A program made the translations under genes and the position numbers. Positions 27,185 through 35,582 of a DNA stretch of 64,000 nucleotides are shown piece after piece. The DNA comes from Paractinoplanes aksuensis (GTDB taxonomy: Bacteria; Actinomycetota; Actinomycetes; Mycobacteriales; Micromonosporaceae): NCBI RefSeq assembly GCF_024137025.1, contig NZ_JAMYJR010000026.1, positions 124,001-188,000 of the forward strand, in the 5' to 3' direction. Position 1 is the stretch's first letter. Every line of letters starts with the position of its first letter. The notes under the pieces are model-generated. The model did not search any database. It was given only the letters and a program-made list of their open reading frames with translations, and was not told the DNA's origin.

Positions 27185-28375
27185 ATGGCATCGCGCTCGG
27201 CACTCGCGCTCACCGCTCTGGCCGTCGGCACGTTCGCGTTGGGCATGACCGAATTCGTCATCACCGGCCTGCTGCCGCCGATCGCCGGCGATCTGTCGGT
27301 CTCGATCCCCACGGCCGGCCTGCTTATCTCCGGTTATGCCCTGAGCGTGGTGATCGGCGGCCCGTTGCTGACCGCCGCCGTGGCCCGCCGGCCCCGGAAA
27401 CCCGTACTGATCGGCCTGCTCGGATTCTTCGTGGCCGGCAACCTGATCTCGGCCGTCGCCCCGAACTTCGCCGCGATGATGACCGGCCGGGTCGTCGCCG
27501 CGCTGTGCCACGGCGCGTTCATCGGCATCGCCACCATCGCCGCGGCCGACCTCGTCCGCCCCGACCGTCGTAGCAGCGCCATCGCCGCCATGCTCAGCGG
27601 CATCACCATCGCCAGCGTGGCCGGCGTGCCGCTGGGCACCCTGCTCGGGCAGCAGGCGGGCTGGCGGGCCACGTTCTGGGCGATGGCCCTGCTCGGTGTG
27701 CTGGCCGCCCTGGCCACGGCCGCCTTCGTGCCGGTGACGGCGGCCGGCGACGCGGCCCGGGCCAACTGGGCCGCCTTTCGCAATCCCGTGGTCTGGCTCG
27801 CGCTGGGCATGACCGCGCTCGCGTTCGGCGCCGTCTACGCCCCCTTCACGTACGTGGCGCCGCTGATGACCGACGTGGCCGGGTTCGGGGCGGGCGCGCT
27901 GCCCTGGCTGCTCGTACTGTTCGGCCTCGGCCTGGTGCTGGGCAACGTGATCGGCGCCCGGGCGGCCGACCGTCATCTCATGCCGACGATCGTCGTGGCC
28001 GCCACGATCATGCTGATCATCCTGGTCGCGTTCGCCTGGACCGCGCACTCACGGGGGCCGGCCGCGGTCACGCTCTTCGTGCTGGGCGTGGCCGCGTACG
28101 CCACGGTGCCCGGCCTGACGACCCGGGTGATCGCCGCGGCCGACGGTGACAACCTCATCGTCTCGGCCGCCGCCGTCTCCGCCTTCAACCTCGGCAACGC
28201 GGCCGGCGCCTACCTGGGCGGCCGGGCCATCGCCGCCGGTTGGGGGTACGACTCGACGCCGCTGGTCGGCGCGGGCATGGAACTGGGCGCGCTGGTGCTG
28301 GCGGCGGCCCTGCTCCTAGTGGGTCGGATGTCTACCCGGACGGGTGACAAGGGCCGTTCGGCCGAGGTGTTCTAG
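27185..28375 (+). CDS. MFS transporter, Cmx/AraJ-like
   Basis: A 396-residue, 12-TM major-facilitator protein. The start MASRSALALTALAVGTFALGMTEFVITGLLP is characteristic of DHA1 exporters related to the chloramphenicol exporters Cmx/CmrA and to AraJ; GTLLGQQAGWRATFW near residue 155 is also conserved in that group. Probable export of drugs or sugars. The divergent spacer to the phosphoesterase gene is 34 bp, so promoters must overlap. Confidence 0.87.
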   Translation: MASRSALALTALAVGTFALGMTEFVITGLLPPIAGDLSVSIPTAGLLISGYALSVVIGGPLLTAAVARRPRKPVLIGLLGFFVAGNLISAVAPNFAAMMTGRVVAALCHGAFIGIATIAAADLVRPDRRSSAIAAMLSGITIASVAGVPLGTLLGQQAGWRATFWAMALLGVLAALATAAFVPVTAAGDAARANWAAFRNPVVWLALGMTALAFGAVYAPFTYVAPLMTDVAGFGAGALPWLLVLFGLGLVLGNVIGARAADRHLMPTIVVAATIMLIILVAFAWTAHSRGPAAVTLFVLGVAAYATVPGLTTRVIAAADGDNLIVSAAAVSAFNLGNAAGAYLGGRAIAAGWGYDSTPLVGAGMELGALVLAAALLLVGRMSTRTGDKGRSAEVF

Positions 28376-28401
28376 GCCGCGGCTTGCTTGGCTCGGCAGT
28401 C

Positions 28402-29988
28402 ATGTCCGTCCTGACCCCCGCCCGGCGCAAGATTGCTGTCGGGACGCTGATCACCGCCGTGGTCGTGGCCGCGTCCTCGTTCGCGCTGAAACGGGCCGAT
28501 GCCGCCGCCTGGACGACCGTGCAGCCTGGCGCGTTCACCGGTGAGGCTTTCGATGCCTGCACCGCGCCGACCAGCGCGGCCATGAAAGCCTGGCGGGCCA
28601 AATCGCCGTACAAAGCAATTGGCATTTACATCGGCGGCGTCAACCGGGGATGTGCTCAGCCGCAGTTGAGCGCGGCCTGGGTCAAGCAGCAGGTGCAGGC
28701 CGGCTGGAAGCTGCTGCCGCTCTACGTCGGGCCGCAGGCGACCTGCACGACCATCGGTGGCGGCCGCAAACTGATCGACAACGCGCACGCCGAGACCCAG
28801 GGCCGGGTCACCGCGTCCGACGCTGTCGCCCAGGCCACCAGGCTCGGGCTGGCCCGCGAGAGCGTGCTGATCTACGACATGGAGTCGTACCGGACCGACG
28901 ATGCCGCCTGCCGCAAGGGTGTGCTGGCGTTCATGAACGGCTGGACGGCCCGGCTGCACGACAACGGCTACTTCTCGGGCTTCTACTCCAGCGTCTCGTC
29001 CGGCGTGGCCCACCAGGTCGCGAACTACTCGGTCCCCGGCTACACGCGGCCCGACTACCTCGACTTCGCCCGCTGGGACCTGGTCTCCACGGTCACCGAC
29101 AAGGCCATCCCGGCCACGGTCTGGCCCGGAAAGCGCCGCATGAAACAGTGGCGCGGCGGCCACAAAGAGACGTACGGCGGCGTCACGATCAACATCGACA
29201 ACGACTACGTCGACTTCGCGCCGCTCCCCAAGACCAAGGCAGCCGACTTCAACGGCAACGGCTGGTCCGACGTGCTGGGCCGCTCGCCGACGGGGGCGCT
29301 GTCGGTCTTCCACGGCAACGGCTCTTTGATCGACAACAACCAGCGCCGCACCCTGGCCGCCGACTTCCGCGCCATGAACGCCGTAGTCCGCATCGGCGAC
29401 CTCAACCGCGACGGCCGCGAGGACGTGGTCGCTCGCCAGACCAACGGCGACCTGTGGTTCTACCCCGGCACCGGAACCGGCCTGGGCCCGCGCAAACGGC
29501 TCACTCAGGGCTGGCAGAACATGCGCGAGATAACCCCGGTCGGCGACCTTACCGGCGACGGCCGCCCCGACCTGCTGGCCCTCTCGAAGGGCAACAACCT
29601 TTTCCTGTACGCCGGTCAGCCCGGCCCGAAACTGTCCGGCCAGAAACTGGTCGGCAGCGGCTGGTCCGGCCGCACCGAACTGGCCGGCGCCGGCGACTTC
29701 AACCGCGACAGCGTGCCCGACCTGGCCGCCCGCGACACCGACGGAAAGCTCTACCTGTGGCTGGGCCGCCGGAACGGCTTCACCGGCACCAAGGTAGCCC
29801 TGAACATGCCGGCCACCGACCTGCGCGACCTCACCGGCCTCGGCGACTTCGACCGCGACGGCTACCCCGACCTGGCCGCAGTCCAGAAATCCACCGGCAA
29901 CCTGGTCCTACTGGCCGGCACGGGAACCTCGGTCCGCCCCCCGTTCCGCCTGGCCACCGGCTACGCCGAAGTCACGCCGTTGGCTTGA
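28402..29988 (+). CDS. Secreted DUF1906 glycoside-hydrolase-like domain fused to FG-GAP repeats
   Basis: A 528-residue exported protein. The N-terminus (PARRKIAVGTLITAVVVAA) is a signal peptide with an Arg pair but not a strict Tat motif. Residues ~45-270 form an Rv2525c-like DUF1906 TIM barrel (IGIYIGG, LLPLYVG, VLIYDMESY, GFYSS, KQWRGG). Residues ~275-525 hold four to five VCBS/FG-GAP calcium-loop repeats (DFNGNGWSDV, DLNRDGREDV, DLTGDGRPDL, DFNRDSVPDL, DFDRDGYPDL). The barrel may cut cell-wall glycan; the repeats probably bind a surface. ATG 28402 is one of several possible starts. Confidence 0.85.
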   Translation: MSVLTPARRKIAVGTLITAVVVAASSFALKRADAAAWTTVQPGAFTGEAFDACTAPTSAAMKAWRAKSPYKAIGIYIGGVNRGCAQPQLSAAWVKQQVQAGWKLLPLYVGPQATCTTIGGGRKLIDNAHAETQGRVTASDAVAQATRLGLARESVLIYDMESYRTDDAACRKGVLAFMNGWTARLHDNGYFSGFYSSVSSGVAHQVANYSVPGYTRPDYLDFARWDLVSTVTDKAIPATVWPGKRRMKQWRGGHKETYGGVTINIDNDYVDFAPLPKTKAADFNGNGWSDVLGRSPTGALSVFHGNGSLIDNNQRRTLAADFRAMNAVVRIGDLNRDGREDVVARQTNGDLWFYPGTGTGLGPRKRLTQGWQNMREITPVGDLTGDGRPDLLALSKGNNLFLYAGQPGPKLSGQKLVGSGWSGRTELAGAGDFNRDSVPDLAARDTDGKLYLWLGRRNGFTGTKVALNMPATDLRDLTGLGDFDRDGYPDLAAVQKSTGNLVLLAGTGTSVRPPFRLATGYAEVTPLA

Positions 29989-30058
29989 CCCCGCACTTAG
30001 CACACGACAACTAGCTTCGTGCTTTCATAAAGGGCGTCGAAGTGAAACTCTGACGGTC

Positions 30059-31120
30059 ATGGCCTGCGAACCGCGCATCGTGTCCGCCCTGTCCAGTGCT
30101 ACGCGGGGCCAGTTGGCCTGTTGGCGTCGTCAGGGTCTGCTCGTTCCGGAGGTTTCGGCGACCAGGCCGGTGGCCTACTCGTTCCGCGATCTGGTCGCCC
30201 TGCGCACTTTCGTCTACCTGCGAGAGGCGTGTCCGTTGCCGAGCATCCGGCGAGCCCTGGACAGGCTGAGCGTGACCGGTCACCTTTCGCAATATCGACT
30301 GGTCGATCGAGGCCGCCGAAGGATCGCCCTGGTCCACAACGCCGGAGACGGCCCGGGCCGTGCGCAAGTCGGCCCAGTTGACCTCGTCGAACAGCCCGGT
30401 CAACAGATCACGGTGATCAAGTTTGGCGACGTTTTGCGCTCATTCTCGCTCGGCGACGTCGAGATCCCCGACCTCGTCCGTCCGCGACAGCGAATCTCGG
30501 TGGACCCGTCCGTGCGACATGGCTGTCCGGTGGTCGCGGGAACTCGCGTCGACTTTGACCTGGTCGCCGGTCTGGTCCGCGATGGTGTGCCGCCGAAGGC
30601 GGTGAAGGAGTACTACCCAGGCGTCACCGCCGCTGCGGCCCGTGATGCGGCGTCGTTCGCCGACTACGTCGATCTAGGGCGTGCCGCACAGCAACCTGAC
30701 GCGCTTCGCCCAGCCCTTGTCCGATCGGCCTCGCCACGTGCCGTGTGTCGGGTTCTCGCCCACATGTCGCGCCGCGAACTGGGCCGGTTCAGGCGTGATG
30801 CTCGCGGGTCGCGGGTCGCGGGTCGCGGGTCGCGGGTCGCGCGTCGCGCCCGCGGTTCGGTCTCCGCTCGGCTCCAGCTCGAGAATGCTGGGCGTTCGAA
30901 GTGCCTGTGGATAGGCGCGCGTGTGGGCGCAACCGTTGCCGGTCACCTGTGGACGACTCACGTCGGCGGCTGGCCAAAAATGCAAGAATCCCCCGTCCCT
31001 TGGGAGGGCGGGGGAGGCGGTGGCACCCCGGCGAGATCATCGGTTGTGAAGGCCGAGCGCGAGCTTCAGGCCGAGATCGACTGCTGCGGACTTGATGCGC
31101 CTCCCAAGGCATCACGCTGA
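30059..31120 (+). CDS. MerR-like / DUF433 antitoxin-type protein with anomalous C-terminal extension
   Basis: Residues ~1-85 resemble a MerR-type HTH (LPSIRRALDRLSVTGHLSQYRLV), and ~145-215 are a clear DUF433 domain (HGCPVVAGTRVDFDLVAGLVRDGVPPKAVKEYYPGV). Such proteins are ~220 aa and normally precede a DUF5615/PIN toxin. Here the frame continues ~140 residues past the usual end through Arg-rich sequence encoded by the heptamer repeat at 30804, with Gly runs and no domain. That part looks like read-through after loss of the stop, and no toxin gene follows. Likely an orphan antitoxin; reliable coding is about 30059-30690. Confidence 0.6.
   Translation: MACEPRIVSALSSATRGQLACWRRQGLLVPEVSATRPVAYSFRDLVALRTFVYLREACPLPSIRRALDRLSVTGHLSQYRLVDRGRRRIALVHNAGDGPGRAQVGPVDLVEQPGQQITVIKFGDVLRSFSLGDVEIPDLVRPRQRISVDPSVRHGCPVVAGTRVDFDLVAGLVRDGVPPKAVKEYYPGVTAAAARDAASFADYVDLGRAAQQPDALRPALVRSASPRAVCRVLAHMSRRELGRFRRDARGSRVAGRGSRVARRARGSVSARLQLENAGRSKCLWIGARVGATVAGHLWTTHVGGWPKMQESPVPWEGGGGGGTPARSSVVKAERELQAEIDCCGLDAPPKASR
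30804..30845 (+). repeat. Heptanucleotide tandem repeat (GCGGGTC)
   Basis: Five perfect head-to-tail copies of GCGGGTC (30804-30838) followed by one variant GCGCGTC. Length 7 is not a multiple of 3, so copy changes would shift the overlying frame. In the present frame it encodes GSRVAGR-type repeats. Confidence 0.9.
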
Positions 31121-31201
31121 GGGCGGTCAACATCGGCGGGGTACGGGTCTTCGAGCAGGTCGGGCCGGTGGACGAGGGACGCGATCGGGGGCGGAAAACA
31201 C

Positions 31202-31232
31202 TCGTGGCCGGCCCGAACCGGGCCGGCCACGA
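31202..31232 (-). terminator. Terminator of the SigB/F-type sigma gene
   Basis: A perfect 14-bp stem (31202-31215 with 31219-31232) and a 3-nt loop, 18 bp beyond the sigma stop. On the minus strand it is followed by GAGTGTTTTCC, a partial T-tract. Confidence 0.75.
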
Positions 31233-31249
31233 AGAATGTGGTGTTTGTT

Positions 31250-32059
31250 TTACAGGGTGTCGGCGGCGAGCTGGCCGCGCAGCTTGGTCAGGGCCTTGGT
31301 CAGCAGGCGCGAGACGTGCATCTGGCTGATGCCGATCTGGTCGGCGATCTGCGACTGGGTCAGGTTGCCGTAGAAGCGCAGCGTCAGGATCTTCTGCTCG
31401 CGCTCGTCCAGCGTGGCCAACGCGGGGCCCAGGGCGACCCGGGTCTCGGCCAGTTCGTACTCGTAGTCCTCGCCGCCGAGGGTGTCGCCCAGCTCGGTGG
31501 TGCCGTCGGCGCTGATCGGGGTCGACAGCGACGTCGCGTTGTAGGCGCGGGCGCCCTCGAGGCCTTCCAGCACGTCTTCCTCGGTGACGCCCAGGTGGGT
31601 GGCCACGTCGGCGACTGTCGGGGAGCGGCCCAGGCTGTGCGTGAGCGTCGCGTTGGCCTCGGTGATGGCCAGCCGCAGCTCCTGCAGGCGGCGCGGCACC
31701 CGCACCGACCAGGTGCGGTCGCGGAAGTGGCGCTTGATCTCGCCGATGATGGTCGGGATCGCGTAGCCCGCGAAGTCGACGCCGCGCTCGGGGTCGAACT
31801 TGTCGACGGCCTTGATGAGGCCGACGGTCGCGGTCTGGATGAGGTCGTCGGTGGGCTCGCCGCGGCCGGAGTAGCGGTGGGCAAGGTGGCGGGCCAGCGG
31901 CAGCCAGGCTTCGATCGCGCGGTCGCGGAGCGAGGCTCGCGACGGGTGACCGGCGGGCATCGCGGCCATCGCGTTCAGCAGTTCGGCGGCGCTGTCGACC
32001 GGCGCCTTGGCGGCGGCGGGGACGGCGTCAACGCTCGTGGTGGTCTCGGTGACGGTCAT
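31250..32059 (-). CDS. SigB/SigF/SigG-type RNA polymerase sigma factor
   Basis: A 269-residue group-III stress/development sigma factor. Region 2 (AYRYSGRGE-like HRYSGRGEPTDDLIQTATVGLIKAVDKFDPERGVDFAGYAIPTIIGEIKRHFRD) is complete; region 3 (WSVRVPRRLQELRL) and region 4 with its HTH (LTQSQIADQIGISQMHVSRLL) follow. In actinomycetes these factors are held by RsbW-like kinases and freed by STAS antagonists; both partner types are encoded divergently at 32390 and 32842. ATG 32059 has GGGAGG about 9 nt upstream; ATG 32080 would place that RBS inside the gene. Confidence 0.93.
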   Translation of the reverse strand: MTVTETTTSVDAVPAAAKAPVDSAAELLNAMAAMPAGHPSRASLRDRAIEAWLPLARHLAHRYSGRGEPTDDLIQTATVGLIKAVDKFDPERGVDFAGYAIPTIIGEIKRHFRDRTWSVRVPRRLQELRLAITEANATLTHSLGRSPTVADVATHLGVTEEDVLEGLEGARAYNATSLSTPISADGTTELGDTLGGEDYEYELAETRVALGPALATLDEREQKILTLRFYGNLTQSQIADQIGISQMHVSRLLTKALTKLRGQLAADTL

Positions 32060-32389
32060 GTCGGTGGTCCTCCCTGGCACCTGTCCGGAGAGCCGGCTCC
32101 GCTTCGAGAAGCGGGGCCCGGGTCGGTCGGGTGTCCCTATCTAACTGGTCGACGGCGGTCGATGTGATCACCGCCGGCCAAGCGCACTAGGCCGTTCGGA
32201 TATGACCAACCTAGCCGACAAGGCCAAGGAAGACTAGCCGAAAGTATGAGTTACTTTGCGTGATAGCAAATATACGCAGCGGATCTTGATGAAGATCGAG
32301 AACCCTGGATCGCCTGTTGAAGGGATTAGTCCGTACGGTGATAGCAGTGACCCGCACGGGCCAGTGTCAAACCAGTCGGACCCGGAAAG
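32060..32389. other. 330-bp divergent intergenic region
   Basis: Unusually AT-rich for this window between 32190 and 32345. It must hold promoters for both the sigma factor and the anti-sigma gene. Candidate AT-rich boxes are TTAGATAG-like on the minus strand (about 32140) and AAATATACG at 32268 on the plus strand, but I cannot place a convincing SigB-type GTTT/GGGTAT pair. No gene is seen. Confidence 0.4.
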
Positions 32390-32812
32390 ATGAACACCAT
32401 GTCTGCATTGCAATCCTCGGCTCCTCACCCCGCGGCCGCCGAGCTGCACTGCTGGACGCTCGGCACCTTCGGCGAGCTGCGCAGTCTGCGGGCGGCGCTG
32501 CGCGAGGCGATCGAGGACCACACCGACGAGGTCGACGACCTGTTCGACCGGATGGCCGTGGTCGCCACCGAGCTGGCCACCAACGCGCTGCGGCACGGGC
32601 TGCCGCCGACCGAAGTGCGGCTGCTGCGCGAGGACGACCACTTGATCCTGGACGTGGCGGATCACGATCTGGGAACGCTCCCAGCCGTCGACGAGGGTCG
32701 CCCGCTGGGCGCCGGCGGGCTCGGGCTGCAGCTCACGAAGACGTTCGCGATCGACGTCGGCTGGTACCGGACGGGCACGACCAAGCATGTCTGGGCCAGC
32801 TTCCCGGGCTGA
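32390..32812 (+). CDS. RsbW-like ATP-binding protein (anti-sigma regulatory kinase family)
   Basis: A 140-residue single-domain HATPase_c protein. N-box VATELATNALRHG is near residue 65; the G1 Asp lies in LDVADHD and the Gly-rich lid in GAGGLGLQL near residue 108. Such kinases bind a group-III sigma factor and phosphorylate a STAS antagonist. The STAS gene follows by 29 bp and the sigma gene is divergent, so a partner-switch module is likely. ATG 32399, 9 nt after GGAAAG, may be the true start. Confidence 0.87.
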   Translation: MNTMSALQSSAPHPAAAELHCWTLGTFGELRSLRAALREAIEDHTDEVDDLFDRMAVVATELATNALRHGLPPTEVRLLREDDHLILDVADHDLGTLPAVDEGRPLGAGGLGLQLTKTFAIDVGWYRTGTTKHVWASFPG

Positions 32813-32841
32813 ATCCGCGTGGTGCTGGTAGAAAGTTCCCC

Positions 32842-33144
32842 GTGGTGGACTCCTACCGGATCGACGAAGGCCAGGCGGCGACGGTTCTGCGGCCTACCGG
32901 CGAGCTGGACATCAACGCTCGCGACGAGCTGCACGCGACCATCGTCGAAGCGCTCAGCACTTCCCCGCGGGTCGTCGTCGACCTGACCGACGTCACCTTC
33001 ATCGACTCCGAGGCCCTGGGCGCGCTGATCGACGGCTACAACGCCGCCCTCGCCTCCGGCACCGGCTTCCGGGTGATCAACGCGGCGTCGGCGGTGGCCC
33101 GCGTGCTCAACGTCTCAGGTGCACAGGAGCTGTTCGACTCGTAG
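32842..33144 (+). CDS. STAS-domain anti-anti-sigma factor
   Basis: A 100-residue STAS protein. The conserved phospho-acceptor region reads DVTFIDSEALGALIDGY, with the target Ser in IDSEALG near residue 57. It would be inactivated by phosphorylation by the upstream kinase and release the sigma factor when dephosphorylated. GTG 32842 is followed by a second GTG at 32845; either could be used. Confidence 0.9.
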   Translation: MVDSYRIDEGQAATVLRPTGELDINARDELHATIVEALSTSPRVVVDLTDVTFIDSEALGALIDGYNAALASGTGFRVINAASAVARVLNVSGAQELFDS

Positions 33145-33153
33145 CCTGCGGCG

Positions 33154-34380
33154 GTGCCCCTGATCATCTCGGCGGTTCTGCTGGCTGTCGTGCTGGCCTT
33201 CGCCGTCGTCCGGCCTCGTGGCCTGCCCGAGGCCGTCGCCGCCGTGCCCGCGGCCGGTCTGGTGATCGCGTTCGGGCTCGTGTCGTGGGACGACGCCTGG
33301 GCCGAGTTCCGTGAGCTCGGCCCGACGGTCGGCTTCCTGGCCGCCGTACTGGTGCTGGCCCACCTCGCGGGCGAGCACGGCGTTTTCCGGTACGCGGGGA
33401 CGATCGCGGCCCGCCGCGGCGGCGATCACCCGCCCCGGCTGCTCGCCGCCGTCTTCGTGGCCGCGGCCCTCACCACGGCGTTCCTGAGCCTGGACGCGAC
33501 CGTCGTGCTGCTCACCCCGGTCGTGCTGGCCACCGCGACCCGGGTCGGCGCGAGGGCCCGTCCGCCCGCGTTCGCCGCCGCCCACCTGGCCAACTCGGCG
33601 TCGCTGCTGCTGCCCGTCTCTAACCTGACCAACCTGCTCGCGTTCGCGGCCAGCGGGCTCACCTTCCTCGGCTTCACCGCGCTGATGATCCTGCCCTGGC
33701 TGGCCGTGATCGCCGTCGAGTACCTGGTCTTCCGCCTCTATTTCGCCGGTGACCTGCGGGCCCGCGAGGAGCCCCGCCCCGAGCCCGGCAACGGTCCGGC
33801 CCCGCGGTACGCGCTGATCGTGCTGGCCGTGACGCTGGTCGGCTTCGCCGCTTCGCACTCGTTCGGCGTACACCCGGCCTGGATCGCCGTGGCCGGCGCG
33901 CTCTTCCTCGCTGTGCCCCGCCGGGTGCCGGTGACCACGCTGATCCGCGAGACCAATCCCGCCTTCTGCGCGTTCGTGCTGGCCCTGGGCATCGTGGTGC
34001 TCGCCGTGCAGCAGCACGGCCTCGAGGACCTGCTGCACGCGATCACGCCCGATCACGCCGACCTGCTGGGTCTGCTCGCGGTCGCCTTCCTGGCCGCGGG
34101 CCTGGCCAACGTGCTCAACAACCTGCCCGCGACGCTCGTGATGCTGCCGGTCGTGGAGTCGAAGCCGGCCCTGCTGCTGGCCATGCTGATCGGGGTGAAC
34201 GTCGGCCCGAATCTGACCTATGTGGGCTCGCTGGCCACGCTGCTGTGGCGGCAGATTCTGCACACGCACGACGCGGCGCCGGATCCGCGCGACTTCTTGC
34301 GGCTGGGGGTGCTGACCGTGCCCCCGGCCCTGGTCGCGGGCGTGCTCGCACTGTGGCTGAGCCTGAAGGTGGGCGGTTAG
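33154..34380 (+). CDS. ArsB/NhaD-like (SLC13, ion transporter superfamily) permease
   Basis: A 408-residue membrane protein with about 11 TM helices and the ArsB/NhaD/CitM pattern: GPTVGFLAAVLVLAHLAGEHG near residue 50, SLDATVVLLTPVVLATA near residue 110, HLANSASLLLPVSNLTNLLAF near residue 150 and its pseudo-symmetric partner LNNLPATLVMLPVV near residue 320, then GVNVGPNLTYVGSLA. Probable exporter of an oxyanion such as arsenite, or a Na+/H+-coupled carrier. No ArsR or ArsC gene is close. GTG 33154 lies 6 nt behind TAGCCT, a -10-like box that includes the STAS stop. Confidence 0.85.
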   Translation: MPLIISAVLLAVVLAFAVVRPRGLPEAVAAVPAAGLVIAFGLVSWDDAWAEFRELGPTVGFLAAVLVLAHLAGEHGVFRYAGTIAARRGGDHPPRLLAAVFVAAALTTAFLSLDATVVLLTPVVLATATRVGARARPPAFAAAHLANSASLLLPVSNLTNLLAFAASGLTFLGFTALMILPWLAVIAVEYLVFRLYFAGDLRAREEPRPEPGNGPAPRYALIVLAVTLVGFAASHSFGVHPAWIAVAGALFLAVPRRVPVTTLIRETNPAFCAFVLALGIVVLAVQQHGLEDLLHAITPDHADLLGLLAVAFLAAGLANVLNNLPATLVMLPVVESKPALLLAMLIGVNVGPNLTYVGSLATLLWRQILHTHDAAPDPRDFLRLGVLTVPPALVAGVLALWLSLKVGG

Positions 34381-34524
34381 GGGCGCACCCTCGCCGCCGC
34401 GCCGGTATCGGTCCGGGGAACGGCCGAGGTGATCCGGTGGGGGATTCGGCGGCGGGGTGCGTCCGACGAAGTCAGTCTTGTCGATGTAACTGTTACAGGC
34501 AAGTAAAACCGGTTACGGAACCGT

Positions 34525-35418
34525 TTACGAGGGCGGGCGGCCGCCGCCGCTGGGCTGGGTGGTCGTGTCGATCTTCACGGTCAGCGTCACCGCGAACCCC
34601 TTGGTGACGTCGCCGGAGACCGCGCCCATCTGCAGGGCCGCCTCGTCGTCGCCGAACACGTTGTCGGACGACAGGCTGAGCTGGCTCAGGTTGCTCACCG
34701 AGGACGAATAGCCGGTCGTCGCGTACACCTTGTCGCTGGCGTCCTTGGGCAGGGCGACCTGGGAGGTGGCGATGGCCTTGGCCGAGTCGGTGATGTCGGC
34801 CTGGCTCGGGTAGACCTCGAAGTGGATGTGCGGCCACCGCCCGGTGTAGCAGGCGGGGAAGATGCTGGCGAACTTCACCTTGCCCGAATCATCGGCGATC
34901 TGGACGCCCCGCAGGTAGTTCTGGTCGGTGACGCCGTCGGTGTACATCGAGTACCGGCCTTCGCGGTCGCAGTGCCAGACGTAGACCGCGACGTCTTTGA
35001 ACGGCGCATCGCTGTCGGCCATGTCGAGGATCGTCAGTTCGAGGGTCATGGGTACGCCCTGAGCCGTGCCACTGGCCGAGCCGAAGCTCGACCGGATGTC
35101 GCTGCGGACCACGCCGCTCTGCTCGAGGACGTCGGGCCCGTTCGAGCCGTCACCGGGGTACGGGCCGGCGGTCTCGTCCGGGATCTCGCCCGAGGCGGCC
35201 GGCGATGTCGAGGCGGCCGGGGTCGTCGCGCTGTCCGAGGTCGAGGTGCTGCTGCACGCCGCGAGCCCGAGCACGGCCGCGCCGAGGCCGAATCCCCGCA
35301 GCACGTGCCGCCGGCTGGCCAGCGTGCCCAGGTCGAACCCGAGGCCCTGGTCGACGACCTCCTCGTCGGGCCGGGGCAGGCGCCGTCCCTCGTACGTCGG
35401 TCTCGGATCCTTGGCCAT
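34525..35418 (-). CDS. Exported intradiol ring-cleavage dioxygenase (Tat lipoprotein)
   Basis: A 297-residue protein. Residues ~36-55 carry a Tat signal (SRRHVLRGFGLGAAVLG) ending in the lipobox LAAC. The catalytic domain keeps the Fe(III) ligands of the family: Tyr in GRYSMY, Tyr in ACYTGRWPHIHFEVY and its two His. VYVWHCDREG is the usual start of the sheet. Intradiol enzymes open catechols; exported lipoprotein forms occur in actinomycetes and may attack lignin- or humus-derived aromatics at the cell surface. A Thr/Ser linker follows the lipobox. Confidence 0.9.
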   Translation of the reverse strand: MAKDPRPTYEGRRLPRPDEEVVDQGLGFDLGTLASRRHVLRGFGLGAAVLGLAACSSTSTSDSATTPAASTSPAASGEIPDETAGPYPGDGSNGPDVLEQSGVVRSDIRSSFGSASGTAQGVPMTLELTILDMADSDAPFKDVAVYVWHCDREGRYSMYTDGVTDQNYLRGVQIADDSGKVKFASIFPACYTGRWPHIHFEVYPSQADITDSAKAIATSQVALPKDASDKVYATTGYSSSVSNLSQLSLSSDNVFGDDEAALQMGAVSGDVTKGFAVTLTVKIDTTTQPSGGGRPPS

Positions 35419-35546
35419 CGCTCTCTCCCATCGTGTTTTGGCTACCGTAAGTCCGTTTCTTGTGGATTCCCTTTGACTTCGCTGTGACAGCCGGGTTACT
35501 GGGGAAGTTTTCCTACCGGTTTAGAAGAGATAATTCTGCCGGACTG

Positions 35547-35576
35547 TTGACGGAAAAATTCGGGCCCGCCTACGGT
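35547..35576 (+). promoter_or_regulatory. Promoter of the ROK-sulfatase operon
   Basis: TTGACG (35547-35552) and TACGGT (35571-35576) are spaced by 18 bp. The start GTG 35583 is 6 nt further on, which predicts a leaderless transcript. AT-rich short palindromes around 35505-35530 (GGAAGTTTTCC) are possible sites for the ROK protein. Confidence 0.65.
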
Positions 35577-35582
35577 GGCCTC

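Noticed and set aside
30804..30845. CRISPR-like array
   Set aside because: Direct heptamers without spacers; no cas genes.
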